NCBI GenBank assembly: GCA_016193545.1
Contig: JACPSA010000082.1
Location: 1 to 13,547 of the forward strand
Direction: 5' to 3'
From: Chloroflexota bacterium
GTDB taxonomy: Bacteria > Chloroflexota > Dehalococcoidia > Dehalococcoidales > UBA2162
DNA: 13,547 nt
The notes below the pieces were generated by a model. It saw only the letters and a list, made by a program, of their open reading frames with translations. It made no database searches and was not told the DNA's origin. This document shows, piece after piece, positions 6,019 to 13,279 of the stretch (positions are counted from its first letter, which is position 1; the number at the start of each line of letters is the position of its first letter). The translations under genes were made by a program, and so were the position numbers.

Positions 6019-7198
6019 TATCCTGGCGTTTTAGCTCGGCAATCTCTTCAGGTGAATAACCCAGTCTTTTGGCTAGAATCTCTTCGGTATCGGCGCTAAG
6101 TAGAGGTGCCGGTTCAAATACCTCCTGGTCAATCTCCGACATCTTGATAGGATTACCTATCATCTTCAGTTTCTTGCCGTCACCGTAATCGACTTCAACT
6201 ACCATATTGCGGCTTAGTACCTGAGGGTCTTGCAGTGCCTTATCGATAGCATTGATGGGTCCGATTGGAATCCGCTTTTCCAGTATTTCCAGCCATTCCT
6301 CTCCGGTCTTGGTGGCAAAGACTTTCTCCAGGATTTCGTATAATTCATCCTTATTATAAAATCGATTTTCCCTGGAATTGAATTTCGGGTTCGTGGCCAG
6401 TTCTGGCATGCCGATGGCATTACATAGCTCGGCAAAGATGTTCTGCATATTACAGTCGATGACAACATCGAAGGTTTTGGTTTTGAAATCCCTTAGCGGA
6501 TGGATGGAAGCGTGTCCCACTCCCAGCGGCTTGGCTACCTCACCACCGATGAAGTAGTACTGGCCGCGGTAGGTAAGTAGTGAAATTTGGCAGTCCAGCA
6601 GACTAATATCAATCTTCTGGCCTCGGCCGGTTCGTTCCCGCTGGTAGAGAGCGGCTAGTATACCGTTGGCGGCGAATAGACCGCCGGCGAAATCACCCAT
6701 AGGTGTCCCCATCTTTACTGGCTTGCCTCCCGCCTCGCCGGTATAGCTCATGATTCCGCCTCTGGCCTGGATTATGAGGTCGAAGGCAGGGCGGTCTTTG
6801 AATGGGCCGGTCTCACCATAGCCGGTAAGCGAGCAACAGATTATCCTGGGGTTTATCTTTTTCAGCGTGTCATAATCGATTCCCAGCCTTTCGACGACAC
6901 CAGGCCGGTAGTTGTTGACGACAACGTCCGTCTCTTTGGCGAGCTGGTGAAAGATTTTTTTACCCTGAGCGCTTTGTAAATTGAGGGTCATACTCTTTTT
7001 GTTGCGGTTTATGGAGATAAAATAGGCGCTCTCGCCCTCGAAGTAGTGTGGCGGCAGCGCACGTGCGCCGTCACCGGTGCCGGGGCGCTCAACCTTGATG
7101 ACCTCAGCTCCCAGGTCTCCTAGAATCAGGGTACAGTAGGGTCCGGAGAGTATGGCTGAAAGGTCGAGTATCCTGATACCGGATAAAGGTAAACCCAT
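6011..7198 (-). CDS. CaiB/BaiF class III CoA-transferase
   Basis: A 395-residue family III CoA-transferase, the usual length, which moves CoA between carboxylic acids through aspartyl-CoA mixed anhydrides (formyl-CoA, succinyl-CoA:acid and carnitine-CoA transferases). Visible marks are GIRILDLSAILSGPYCT (7-23), LGDLGAEVIKVERP (26-39), the RNKKSMTLNL stretch (65-74), VNNYRPGVVERLG (94-106), and the catalytic Asp169 in MGDFAGG, which coincides in number with the catalytic Asp of formyl-CoA transferase. GRGQKIDISLLD (191-202) closes the core. The substrate cannot be told from sequence. The ATG has AAAAGGGGGA just upstream. The gene runs toward the mutase operon and ends with an 8-bp tail-to-tail overlap, leaving no space for a terminator between them. 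The context suggests it activates or recycles the acid handled by the carboxyltransferase and mutase, although it has its own promoter. Confidence 0.92.
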   Translation of the reverse strand: MGLPLSGIRILDLSAILSGPYCTLILGDLGAEVIKVERPGTGDGARALPPHYFEGESAYFISINRNKKSMTLNLQSAQGKKIFHQLAKETDVVVNNYRPGVVERLGIDYDTLKKINPRIICCSLTGYGETGPFKDRPAFDLIIQARGGIMSYTGEAGGKPVKMGTPMGDFAGGLFAANGILAALYQRERTGRGQKIDISLLDCQISLLTYRGQYYFIGGEVAKPLGVGHASIHPLRDFKTKTFDVVIDCNMQNIFAELCNAIGMPELATNPKFNSRENRFYNKDELYEILEKVFATKTGEEWLEILEKRIPIGPINAIDKALQDPQVLSRNMVVEVDYGDGKKLKMIGNPIKMSEIDQEVFEPAPLLSADTEEILAKRLGYSPEEIAELKRQDII

Positions 7199-7268
7199 TT
7201 GAGTCCCCCTTTTAGTGTTTACATAACACCGAGAATGCAGAGGAGTTTTCCCGCCACCACCATTACAT

Positions 7269-7308
7269 TTAATGCATTAAGTTTATCACAAACCTCTGGA
7301 TTTGTTCA
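7269..7308 (-). promoter_or_regulatory. Promoter of the CoA-transferase gene with a 12-bp palindrome at the start site
   Basis: The minus strand carries TGAACA (7308-7303, 4 of 6), a 17-base spacer and TAAACT (7285-7280, 4 of 6), preceded by TGA so that it forms an extended -10 (TGnTAAACT). The perfect palindrome TTAATGCATTAA (7269-7280) covers the predicted start near 7273 and could be an operator. The leader would be about 75 nt. The rest of 7199-7457 holds the ribosome binding site and nothing else I can name. Confidence 0.4.
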
Positions 7309-7457
7309 TTGTTCCTGTGGATTTGATGGGTCTTCTCTTTGCACTTACCTTCCGGAACAAGAGGTCAAGGGGGGAATTGTTTTTTCATGTAGGTCCGAAA
7401 AATATCCTGAGATGTAGGAAACAGTATGTTGGGTCTGGTAGGTGCCATTGATTCAAT

Positions 7458-8105
7458 TTATGAATCCATACTGACCAAGCCCTTACGCATGGCATATTTA
7501 ATCAATTCAGTGCGATTGTGTATGCTCAGCTTCTCCATTATTCTCGTCCGGTGCCCCAGGACTGTCTTGAAACTGATGAAGAGCTTCTCAGCAATCTCCC
7601 GGCTGGTATTACTCTCGGCGATTAACTGGAGTATTTCCCTTTCCCTGGCCGTGAGCTGGTCGTAGGGTTCCTCTTCAACCTGGCGCAGGTAATCTTCAAT
7701 CAGCACCGCGGCTGCGGATGGGTATAAGAAAGAGCCTCCCTTATGTACAGTACGGACGGCTGATACCAGTTCTGAACCCAGCGCTCTCTTGGGGACATAA
7801 CCATCAGCTCCGGCTTTGATGGCGGATAGTATATATTCTTTGTTGTCATGTTGTGTCAAAACCAGCACTTTCACCGTCGGGTTTTTCTTCCTCAAACGTC
7901 GGGTAGCTTCCAGTCCATCCATTCCCGGCATCGCTATGTCCATAACCACCACATCCGGCGTTAACTCCCGGGCTTTTTCGACGGCTTCCTTGCCCTCAGA
8001 TGCTTCACCGACTATCTCGATATCATCATGGAGACTGAGTAAAGCGCGGATGCCCTCACGCATCAGGGTGTGGTCATCTACCACCAGTATTTTTATTTTC
8101 TCCAA
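7458..8105 (-). CDS. NarL/FixJ-type response regulator
   Basis: A 215-residue two-domain transcription factor, normal for the family. The receiver domain (1-120) has the acidic pair Asp10/Asp11, phospho-acceptor Asp56 in VVMDIAMPGMDG, Thr84 and Lys106. The C-terminal LuxR-type helix-turn-helix includes LTAREREILQLIA (about 151-163) and ISFKTVLGHRTRIMEKL. Translation starts at a TTG (8103-8105) preceded by a very good CAGGAGG 6 nt away. The first 32 bases overlap the end of the kinase gene, so the pair is probably translationally coupled. It is the last gene of the ccm-containing run and is read in the same direction. The likely targets are respiratory or heme-related genes, possibly this operon. 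That is inferred from position only. The final codons overlap a 6-bp inverted repeat (7450-7466) that lacks a T-tract. Confidence 0.93.
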   Translation of the reverse strand: MEKIKILVVDDHTLMREGIRALLSLHDDIEIVGEASEGKEAVEKARELTPDVVVMDIAMPGMDGLEATRRLRKKNPTVKVLVLTQHDNKEYILSAIKAGADGYVPKRALGSELVSAVRTVHKGGSFLYPSAAAVLIEDYLRQVEEEPYDQLTAREREILQLIAESNTSREIAEKLFISFKTVLGHRTRIMEKLSIHNRTELIKYAMRKGLVSMDS

Positions 8106-8799
8106 GGGTAACCTCCTGTTTTATCGGGATTTCAATTGTAATTTCGGTGCCACGTTTGCCGGGATGTGAGCGGATGTCCAGGGTACCGCTCATCAGTTCT
8201 ACCCTCTCCTTCATTCCCAGCAGTCCTAATCCCCGCGGTCTATCCTTTGAATTAATCGCTTCCTCAACATCAAACCCTCTACCGTCATTTTGGATATGAG
8301 CGGTGATGGTGTGTTTTTGGAAGTGCAGGCTTAGACTGGCATTCCTGGCATGGGCGTGCCTGGTGATGTTACTGATTGCTTCTTTAATAATTCTGAAAAG
8401 AGTTGTCTCCAGTTGCGGAGATAATCGCCTCTCTTTGCCGATAATGCTGACGCTGACCTTAATCCCGGCGGCTACCAGATTGACATCGGCTAGCCACCGT
8501 ACCGCTGGGACCAATCCTAAATCATCGAGCATACTGGGGCGGAGTTCGTAGATTAGCTTGTGTATATCGTCAAGAATACTGATAGAGATAGCCTGTGCTT
8601 CTTTTAATCTGGCCTTAACTTTATCTGTGCCGGATGGTAAGATACCTAAGGCAGCTTCGAGGTTGGCATTCAGGCTACTCAGGGCCTGACTTGTCTCATC
8701 ATGCAGCTCGCGGGCAATTCTCCTCCGTTCTTCCTCCTGTATGGAGAATATCTCACGCAATAACTCACCACGAACCTCGTCTTTACGTTGTATTTCCAT
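8074..8799 (-). CDS. Sensor-less NarL-family histidine kinase (HisKA_3 + HATPase)
   Basis: A 241-residue cytoplasmic kinase that should phosphorylate the response regulator overlapping its 3' end. The dimerisation/phospho-acceptor segment has IQEEERRRIARELHDE with His33. The ATPase domain shows the N-box EAISNITRHAHA (about 141-152), NDGRGFD and GLGLLGMKER. There is no signal peptide, membrane segment, PAS, GAF or HAMP domain: only about 20 residues precede the HisKA_3 helix. It must therefore sense through a partner or through its own core. The reading frame stays open upstream of the ATG through the ccmD end, but no further ATG, GTG or TTG in good context is present. The ribosome binding site for this start is only moderate (AGGGAG, 11 nt away). 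The gene begins 38 nt after ccmD, with no promoter or terminator visible between, so it is probably part of the ccm transcript. Confidence 0.9.
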   Translation of the reverse strand: MEIQRKDEVRGELLREIFSIQEEERRRIARELHDETSQALSSLNANLEAALGILPSGTDKVKARLKEAQAISISILDDIHKLIYELRPSMLDDLGLVPAVRWLADVNLVAAGIKVSVSIIGKERRLSPQLETTLFRIIKEAISNITRHAHARNASLSLHFQKHTITAHIQNDGRGFDVEEAINSKDRPRGLGLLGMKERVELMSGTLDIRSHPGKRGTEITIEIPIKQEVTLGENKNTGGR

Positions 8800-8837
8800 G
8801 ACTAGAGGCGCTCCCTGGTGAAAACCCTGTCTTTTTA

Positions 8838-8987
8838 TTAAGCCTCCTTTTTCCCCTGCAGAGTCTTTTTGAGCGAATTGATTTCCCGCTGCTGGCTTTG
8901 CTGGCGGTTAAACAATAACAGTATATAGCCGAAGACTACTGCCCAGACTATGGTGTAAGCGGCCAGAAGATAACTGGCATTCTCCAT
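8838..8987 (-). CDS. ccmD: CcmD-like small membrane protein of the heme exporter
   Basis: A 49-codon gene. The protein begins MENASYLLAAYTIVW and has one membrane span (about 5-26) followed by a charged cytoplasmic tail with QQSQQREINSLKKTL, the typical CcmD layout (short N-terminus, one helix, basic coiled tail, 45-70 residues). In System I cytochrome c maturation CcmD helps release holo-CcmE from the CcmABC complex. The start has AAGGAGAG 9 nt upstream. It lies 38 nt after ccmC, the usual ccmD position, which supports the call more than sequence identity does, since CcmD proteins are poorly conserved. Confidence 0.85.
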   Translation of the reverse strand: MENASYLLAAYTIVWAVVFGYILLLFNRQQSQQREINSLKKTLQGKKEA

Positions 8988-9025
8988 TTTTAATTTCTCT
9001 CCTTTTATCAAATTTAATTATAAGC

Positions 9026-9688
9026 TTAACTGGACAATCTTTTCAATGTACTTAGTTCCATTTCGTCATTCTTCATCGATACCCGCTGGATGAGGAGCAG
9101 AATGTATAAAGAGGTGAAGGCACTGATGCTGACCAGGAGAGTTAACAGCATGGATGGAGCTAATCCGCCCTGGAAAATCAGTGGTCCGGGATGCATCCCT
9201 CGCCAGAGGGTCGTCGCCAGGGCGACAATGGGCAGGTCGACGAAGCCGACAATGCCAACGATGGCGGCAAAAACAGCGCCCCGTGATTCCTCGATGGCGA
9301 AGGAGCGTACGATAAGATAAGCGAGGTAGATGAACCAGAGAATAAGGGTAGAAGTGAGGCGGGGTTCGTCCCAGGTCCACCATACTCCCCAGACAGGCTT
9401 TGCCCAGATAGAGCCGGTGATGAGAGTCAGGGTAGTAAAAACAATGCCTATCTCGGCTGAGCAGTAAGCGAGGGTGTCCCACTTGCTTGTCCTTTTTACC
9501 AGATAGAGGATACTGCCGATAAAGACAATGAGAAAAGCCAGTAAAGCCAGCCATCCCATAGGGACCATCAGGTAGAAGATTCTCTGGATAATACCCATTT
9601 CCTTCTCGGTGGGGACATAGATGAATACCAGATATAAGCTGGCCATCATTAGTGCGAGACTTAACCACAGCAGAACTTTTCTTTTCAC
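9026..9688 (-). CDS. ccmC: Heme exporter/heme-handling protein CcmC
   Basis: A 220-residue protein with six membrane spans that presents heme to CcmE on the outer face of the membrane. The tryptophan-rich heme-handling motif WGVWWTWDEPRLT (100-112) is intact, and the second ligand histidine is present in RGMHPGPL (His166). The first one is not: the usual RIFYIHVPxAW reads RIFYLMVPMGW, putting Met41 where E. coli CcmC has His60. Translation starts at GTG (9686-9688), with AAGGAG 8 nt upstream. It sits 30 nt after ccmB in the standard A-B-C-D order. A CcsA/ResC-type (System II) protein is less likely given the length and the neighbours. Confidence 0.93.
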   Translation of the reverse strand: MKRKVLLWLSLALMMASLYLVFIYVPTEKEMGIIQRIFYLMVPMGWLALLAFLIVFIGSILYLVKRTSKWDTLAYCSAEIGIVFTTLTLITGSIWAKPVWGVWWTWDEPRLTSTLILWFIYLAYLIVRSFAIEESRGAVFAAIVGIVGFVDLPIVALATTLWRGMHPGPLIFQGGLAPSMLLTLLVSISAFTSLYILLLIQRVSMKNDEMELSTLKRLSS

Positions 9689-9718
9689 GTTCTCAGCTCC
9701 TTCGTTACGGTCCTGTGC

Positions 9719-10390
9719 TTATTCTTCGATAATAAAGGCAAATACTAGAAACGATACTGCCAGAAAGATTATATCAAAAGTCCCGATTATTTGTAGCCAG
9801 GGAGATAACTTAGTCCAGGGTTCGCCGGCAAGCGCCAGTTTGGAAGCTTGAACGGCGCTGATGATTATCGGGACAGTGATGGGAAAGAAAAGAATCGGCA
9901 GTACCATCTCCCGTGCCTTAGTGTTGACGGCTAGAGCCGAAAATAAGGTCCCGACGGCGACAAATCCTATGGTAGTGGAAACGGTGATAGCGATAAGCTG
10001 GGGTGATAAGACTGCCAGATTGAAAAGGAAGGCAAAACCGGGTAGTGCTATCGCTTCAATAACCAGCATGAAAAGTAAGCTGGCGAGCATCTTGCCAACG
10101 TAGATAACCTCCCGGCTGACCGGACACATCATGAGGCCATCAAGGCAAGCCTGTTCTTTCTCCATAATAAAAGAGCGGTTCAGGCTTAATACCCCGGCGA
10201 AGGCAAAGGTTACCCATAGTATACCCGGGGCGACCAGCTCTATCATCTGCTGATTGGCGCTGAAGGCAAAATTAAAGATTACTATCACCAGAAGAGTGAA
10301 AACGAGCACGGAGAAGATAATCTCCCTGGTCCGTATTTCAGAGAGAGCATCCTTCCAGGCGATGGTCAGGACTTTACTCCAGAAATTCAT
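9719..10390 (-). CDS. ccmB: Heme exporter permease CcmB
   Basis: A 223-residue permease with about six membrane helices, the normal CcmB size. Family-like segments are AWKDALSEIRTREIIFSVLVF (11-31), APGILWVTFAFAGVLSLNRSF (54-74), the loop EKEQACLDGLMMCPV (77-91) between spans, and TKAREMVLPILFFPITVPIII (157-177). Together with the CcmA ATPase it forms the ABC-type part of the System I complex, which drives release of heme-loaded CcmE. Its ATG overlaps the ccmA stop as ATGA, a sign of translational coupling. Confidence 0.93.
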   Translation of the reverse strand: MNFWSKVLTIAWKDALSEIRTREIIFSVLVFTLLVIVIFNFAFSANQQMIELVAPGILWVTFAFAGVLSLNRSFIMEKEQACLDGLMMCPVSREVIYVGKMLASLLFMLVIEAIALPGFAFLFNLAVLSPQLIAITVSTTIGFVAVGTLFSALAVNTKAREMVLPILFFPITVPIIISAVQASKLALAGEPWTKLSPWLQIIGTFDIIFLAVSFLVFAFIIEE

Positions 10391-11136
10391 GCTTTAACTC
10401 TTGTGTAGTGCTGGTAGGCTTCCTTTAGCTCTGACAGATCCAAGCCCTGCTTTGGCTTATCATAGGTAATCTTGCCCTGGGCTAGAATCAACAGCCGCTC
10501 GCCCACTTCCAGCCCGCGTTCCAGATTATGGGTGGTCAGGAGAATAGTGCGCTTTTCTTTGCCTTCTGACTTTAGTGCTTCCCAGAGCATAGCTGTGGCT
10601 TGCTGGTCTAAACCTGTTTCCGGCTCATCCAGCAGCATAATGCTTGGCTTATGGATTAGGGAACGGGCAATGGAGAGCCTCTGCTGCATACCGCGGGAAA
10701 GAGTGCCGACCCGGTCATACAGACGGGATATCATTCCCACCATGTCAACTACCTCTCGAATCCGCTGCGTGCGTGTGGGTACGTTATACATGCGGCTGTA
10801 GAATTCCAGGTTCTCGTAGGCAGTGAGGTTGCTGTAAAGAAAAGTCTGATGGCTAACTACGCCCAGCCGGCACCGAATTTCCTCGGCATTGTCCTTCAGG
10901 TTCAGTCCGTCAATTTTGACGCTGCCTGCAGAGGGTTTCATGATGGTGGCTAACACCTTGATTAAGGTGGTCTTGCCGGCGCCGTTAGGGCCGAAGATGA
11001 CAATAGCCTCCCCGGGTCTTACTGTGAGGTCTGTACCGGTTAGCGCCAGCTGGTGGCCAAAGGACTTGGTAAGCCCTTGCACCTCGATTGCCCAGCTTGG
11101 GAGAGAGGACGTTGGTCTGCCATTATCTGCTACCAC
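10387..11136 (-). CDS. ccmA: Heme exporter ATPase CcmA
   Basis: A 249-residue ABC ATPase. Walker A is GPNGAGKTT (49-57), the Q-loop glutamine is in SHQ (Gln97), the signature is LSRGMQQR (146-153), Walker B with its catalytic Glu is IMLLDEP (166-172), and the switch His203 lies in TTHN. About 15 extra residues precede the usual core start (IEVQGLTKSFG). The GTG start (11134-11136) has only a weak ribosome binding site and lies inside the end of the upstream gene (14-bp overlap), so reinitiation is likely. It powers the CcmABCD complex together with the CcmB and CcmC products encoded next. Confidence 0.94.
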   Translation of the reverse strand: MVADNGRPTSSLPSWAIEVQGLTKSFGHQLALTGTDLTVRPGEAIVIFGPNGAGKTTLIKVLATIMKPSAGSVKIDGLNLKDNAEEIRCRLGVVSHQTFLYSNLTAYENLEFYSRMYNVPTRTQRIREVVDMVGMISRLYDRVGTLSRGMQQRLSIARSLIHKPSIMLLDEPETGLDQQATAMLWEALKSEGKEKRTILLTTHNLERGLEVGERLLILAQGKITYDKPKQGLDLSELKEAYQHYTRVKA

Positions 11137-12283
11137 GGTTCTTTTCTGGTCTCTGCATTAGGCTGACTAATTGTGATTTCTTTTGAGTCCGTTGTTTCCG
11201 GTAGGACTCTTCGGGGATTTGGCCGCTCTCAAAGTTATCATCGAGCTGCGCCAGCTCGAGGAGCAATCGTTGCCGGCTTTGTTCACCGTTGTCTTTAGAC
11301 GATACCTGTTGAAGTTGTCTCCTCCTTACTAAAAGGACAGAACCGGCACCAAGTCCTACCAGAGTCAGGATTATCCACAGAATGGGTCCCCGGCTAGGCT
11401 GAGGCAAGCCGGAAATCTGGATAGCCAGATTCTCCCCTGGTGCCAAATCGGCGCCGGAGAAATTACTGAAAACTGAGTTCTCGAAACTTAGCGGTTCTCT
11501 TTTGGTTAGCCGGCTACTGGTGACCTGAACGCCTTCTCCCTGTATCAGGAAATTGTACTGGCCTGTGGGGTAATTTATCGGCCGAGAAAAGGCATATTTC
11601 CCGGAGCTACTTTTCACATTATAGGAATAGCTTAACTCTTTGACCCCCGGATAGATTGGCATGGTATCGAAAAAGCCTTGCTCACCGGGGACAACACAGC
11701 ATACCATCAGTTCTCCGCCGTATTGAAGCTCGGTCGTTTTATCCGGCAGGGGTAAGATTACTGTTCGCCTGGTTCCGCTAGCCGTTTTTTCCCCGCTACC
11801 GATGTAAGTGCGGTCGGACTGGTTGCTAAAGAGAAAAAACTCTATTACCTCAAGGGTGCCTTGCCCCACATATACTATCATATGGGTGGTGTCGAGCTTA
11901 ATTGCCTCGGCGCTCATCGTCGAATCGTAAACGGTGATTTCAATCGATTTGTTTGTCTCGCCCTCGGCAAAACTAATCTTTTCACTGTAGTAGTCCGCTT
12001 CCTGGTAGGAAGGTACGGCCTGGTAGCTGTAACCGGACGCGGTAGCTAAATTAGCAAAGACAAACTTGCCCTGGACATCGGTTTTGCCATTAGTTGAACC
12101 GGTCTCCGCATCATTTAGATAGGTCTTCAGGGTAACTTGCTGGTCGGCAACGCTACCACCGTCTTTAGTTCCGTTAACCAGCTGACCTTCAATAGTGCCG
12201 TTACCCGGCTCAGCCGCCAGAACGGGCGCCGGTAGGCTCAGTACTAATATTGCTACCAGGAGTACGAGAATATGTTTAATCAA
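11123..12283 (-). CDS. Secreted, membrane-anchored protein with carboxypeptidase-regulatory-like fold, in the ccm operon
   Basis: A 386-residue protein whose function I do not recognise. Residues 1-23 are a Sec signal peptide (IKHILVLLVAILVL, predicted cut after VLA). GTIEGQLVNGT...VTLKTYLND...TDVQGKFVFANL (about 29-79) looks like a carboxypeptidase regulatory/transthyretin-like beta sandwich. A long beta-rich extracytoplasmic region follows, with a CysCys pair (195-196). One membrane helix lies at about 301-319 (ILWIILTLVGLGAGSVLLV) and is followed by RRR. The cytoplasmic tail carries LDDNFESGQIPEESYR (347-362), a SHOCT/CcmI-like motif also found in the upstream protein. The start is a TTG at 12281-12283, 7 nt after GAGGAG, overlapping the previous stop as TTGA. 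A TTG at 12316 would add 11 charged residues ahead of the signal and lacks such a site. Its place between the ccmH side and ccmA suggests a periplasmic partner in heme delivery or apocytochrome handling. Confidence 0.8.
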   Translation of the reverse strand: MIKHILVLLVAILVLSLPAPVLAAEPGNGTIEGQLVNGTKDGGSVADQQVTLKTYLNDAETGSTNGKTDVQGKFVFANLATASGYSYQAVPSYQEADYYSEKISFAEGETNKSIEITVYDSTMSAEAIKLDTTHMIVYVGQGTLEVIEFFLFSNQSDRTYIGSGEKTASGTRRTVILPLPDKTTELQYGGELMVCCVVPGEQGFFDTMPIYPGVKELSYSYNVKSSSGKYAFSRPINYPTGQYNFLIQGEGVQVTSSRLTKREPLSFENSVFSNFSGADLAPGENLAIQISGLPQPSRGPILWIILTLVGLGAGSVLLVRRRQLQQVSSKDNGEQSRQRLLLELAQLDDNFESGQIPEESYRKQRTQKKSQLVSLMQRPEKNRGSR

Positions 12284-12801
12284 CTTTGTTCTCCTCGCTT
12301 CAGGTTGGCTCCGCAATTAGAGCAGAAGCGGTCGCCTTCTTCGTACTTAGTACCGCATTGAGTGCAGAAACGCCCCTTCTGCTGTCGGAGCGCGAGGATT
12401 TCTCGTTCCACTTCTGCCTCCACCGCAGTGTCTCTTTTTGCTCGCTGGCTGACTTGAGGACGGGGCTGAACTTTAGCCCGTCGTAACTTCCGCACCTGCT
12501 TTTCGATTTCATCCTCGCCTTCAGTCCCTGTCTCTGAAGCATCAAGCTCGCCGAGGATAGCGATGGCTTTGGTCTTGTACTTTTCCTCAAGGTCACGATA
12601 GTCTTCCTCGGTCAGGATGCCTGAGTGATAGTCAAACTCTAGCTCTTTGAGCATGGAATAAGCAGTGTCCCGCTTGGAGCGTAATTCACGTAACTCTTTG
12701 TTATCAACTAAATCCACGACACGGCTTCTTTGTCGGAAAAACGGGTAGACGACGATGGCAAAGGTTGCCATGGTCAATACTACGGCAAAAAAAGCGGTCA
12801 C
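12280..12801 (-). CDS. CcmI-like membrane protein with a C-terminal zinc ribbon
   Basis: A 173-residue protein. One membrane helix (about 3-22) is followed by a charged helical stretch whose LEFDYHSGILTEEDYR (54-69) resembles the post-membrane part of CcmI/CycH (AxxELExDxxxGxLxxxEY). An acidic-to-basic low-complexity region (88-125) leads to a zinc ribbon with Cys146, Cys149, Cys160 and Cys163 (CTQC-x10-CSNC). Classic CcmI instead ends in periplasmic TPR repeats. By position (between ccmH and ccmA) and N-terminus it may take the CcmI role in apocytochrome delivery, but with the ribbon in the cytoplasm. The GTG start overlaps the ccmH stop as GTGA. Confidence 0.75.
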   Translation of the reverse strand: MTAFFAVVLTMATFAIVVYPFFRQRSRVVDLVDNKELRELRSKRDTAYSMLKELEFDYHSGILTEEDYRDLEEKYKTKAIAILGELDASETGTEGEDEIEKQVRKLRRAKVQPRPQVSQRAKRDTAVEAEVEREILALRQQKGRFCTQCGTKYEEGDRFCSNCGANLKRGEQS

Positions 12802-13277
12802 CGGAAGCTTCCCCCGCTAAACTCTTTTAGCTCCTTTTCCATCTGGTTCTGGTACTTCTTAAGCTTTTCCCCGGTCGCCGGCTTAGCCCGGGTTTGAGAA
12901 CGCCGGCCCTGTCTCACCCATTTCTTGAGCACGAAATAGATTACTCCTCCGCCAACCAGTATCGCGGCAAAGGGTGCAATCCAGGCCATCAGGTTAAAGC
13001 CTTGCTTGGGGGGTGCTGCCAGTACCTTTTCCCCGTATTTGGCAACAAAGAACTGGAAAATCTGTTCTTCTGACTGACCCTGGTCCACCTGTTGCTGTAT
13101 CAGAGCAGTCATCTCTACCTTGGTCTCGCAGTCACAGTCACTTACCAGCATGGTGCAGCCGCACTGGCAGACAAGCTGTTTGGCAATATCGTTCACTGTG
13201 GCAGCGGTGACTCTGCTTGGGTAGAAAGAAAGCATTACCACCAGCAGCCAAATTCCGAGCTTACTTTTGAATCCCAT
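12798..13277 (-). CDS. ccmH: Cytochrome c maturation thiol protein CcmH, Cys-rich type
   Basis: A 159-residue protein with a signal peptide (about 1-26, ending VTAA), a small three-helix thiol domain, and a C-terminal membrane helix (about 97-116) after the family-typical YGEKVLAAPPKQGFNLMAWIAPF stretch. CcmH proteins reduce the apocytochrome CXXCH cysteines before CcmF attaches heme. The usual LRCxxC reads LVCQCGC, and more cysteines follow: Cys37, 39, 41, 48 and 50. That form is known to me from non-proteobacterial relatives. The tail after the helix is long and basic (KKWVRQGRRSQTRAK). AGGAGGAG lies just upstream of the ATG and overlaps the ccmF end, 2 nt from its stop. Confidence 0.92.
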   Translation of the reverse strand: MGFKSKLGIWLLVVMLSFYPSRVTAATVNDIAKQLVCQCGCTMLVSDCDCETKVEMTALIQQQVDQGQSEEQIFQFFVAKYGEKVLAAPPKQGFNLMAWIAPFAAILVGGGVIYFVLKKWVRQGRRSQTRAKPATGEKLKKYQNQMEKELKEFSGGSFR

Positions 13278-13279
13278 AT

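Noticed and set aside
7450..7466. Inverted repeat GATTCA-ATTTA-TGAATC as a terminator for the response regulator
   Set aside because: AT-only weak stem that overlaps the last codons, with no T-tract after it.
12284..12316. TTG start 11 codons upstream for the beta-domain membrane protein
   Set aside because: It would place charged residues before the signal peptide. The TTG at 12283 has GAGGAG at the right distance and a TTGA overlap.
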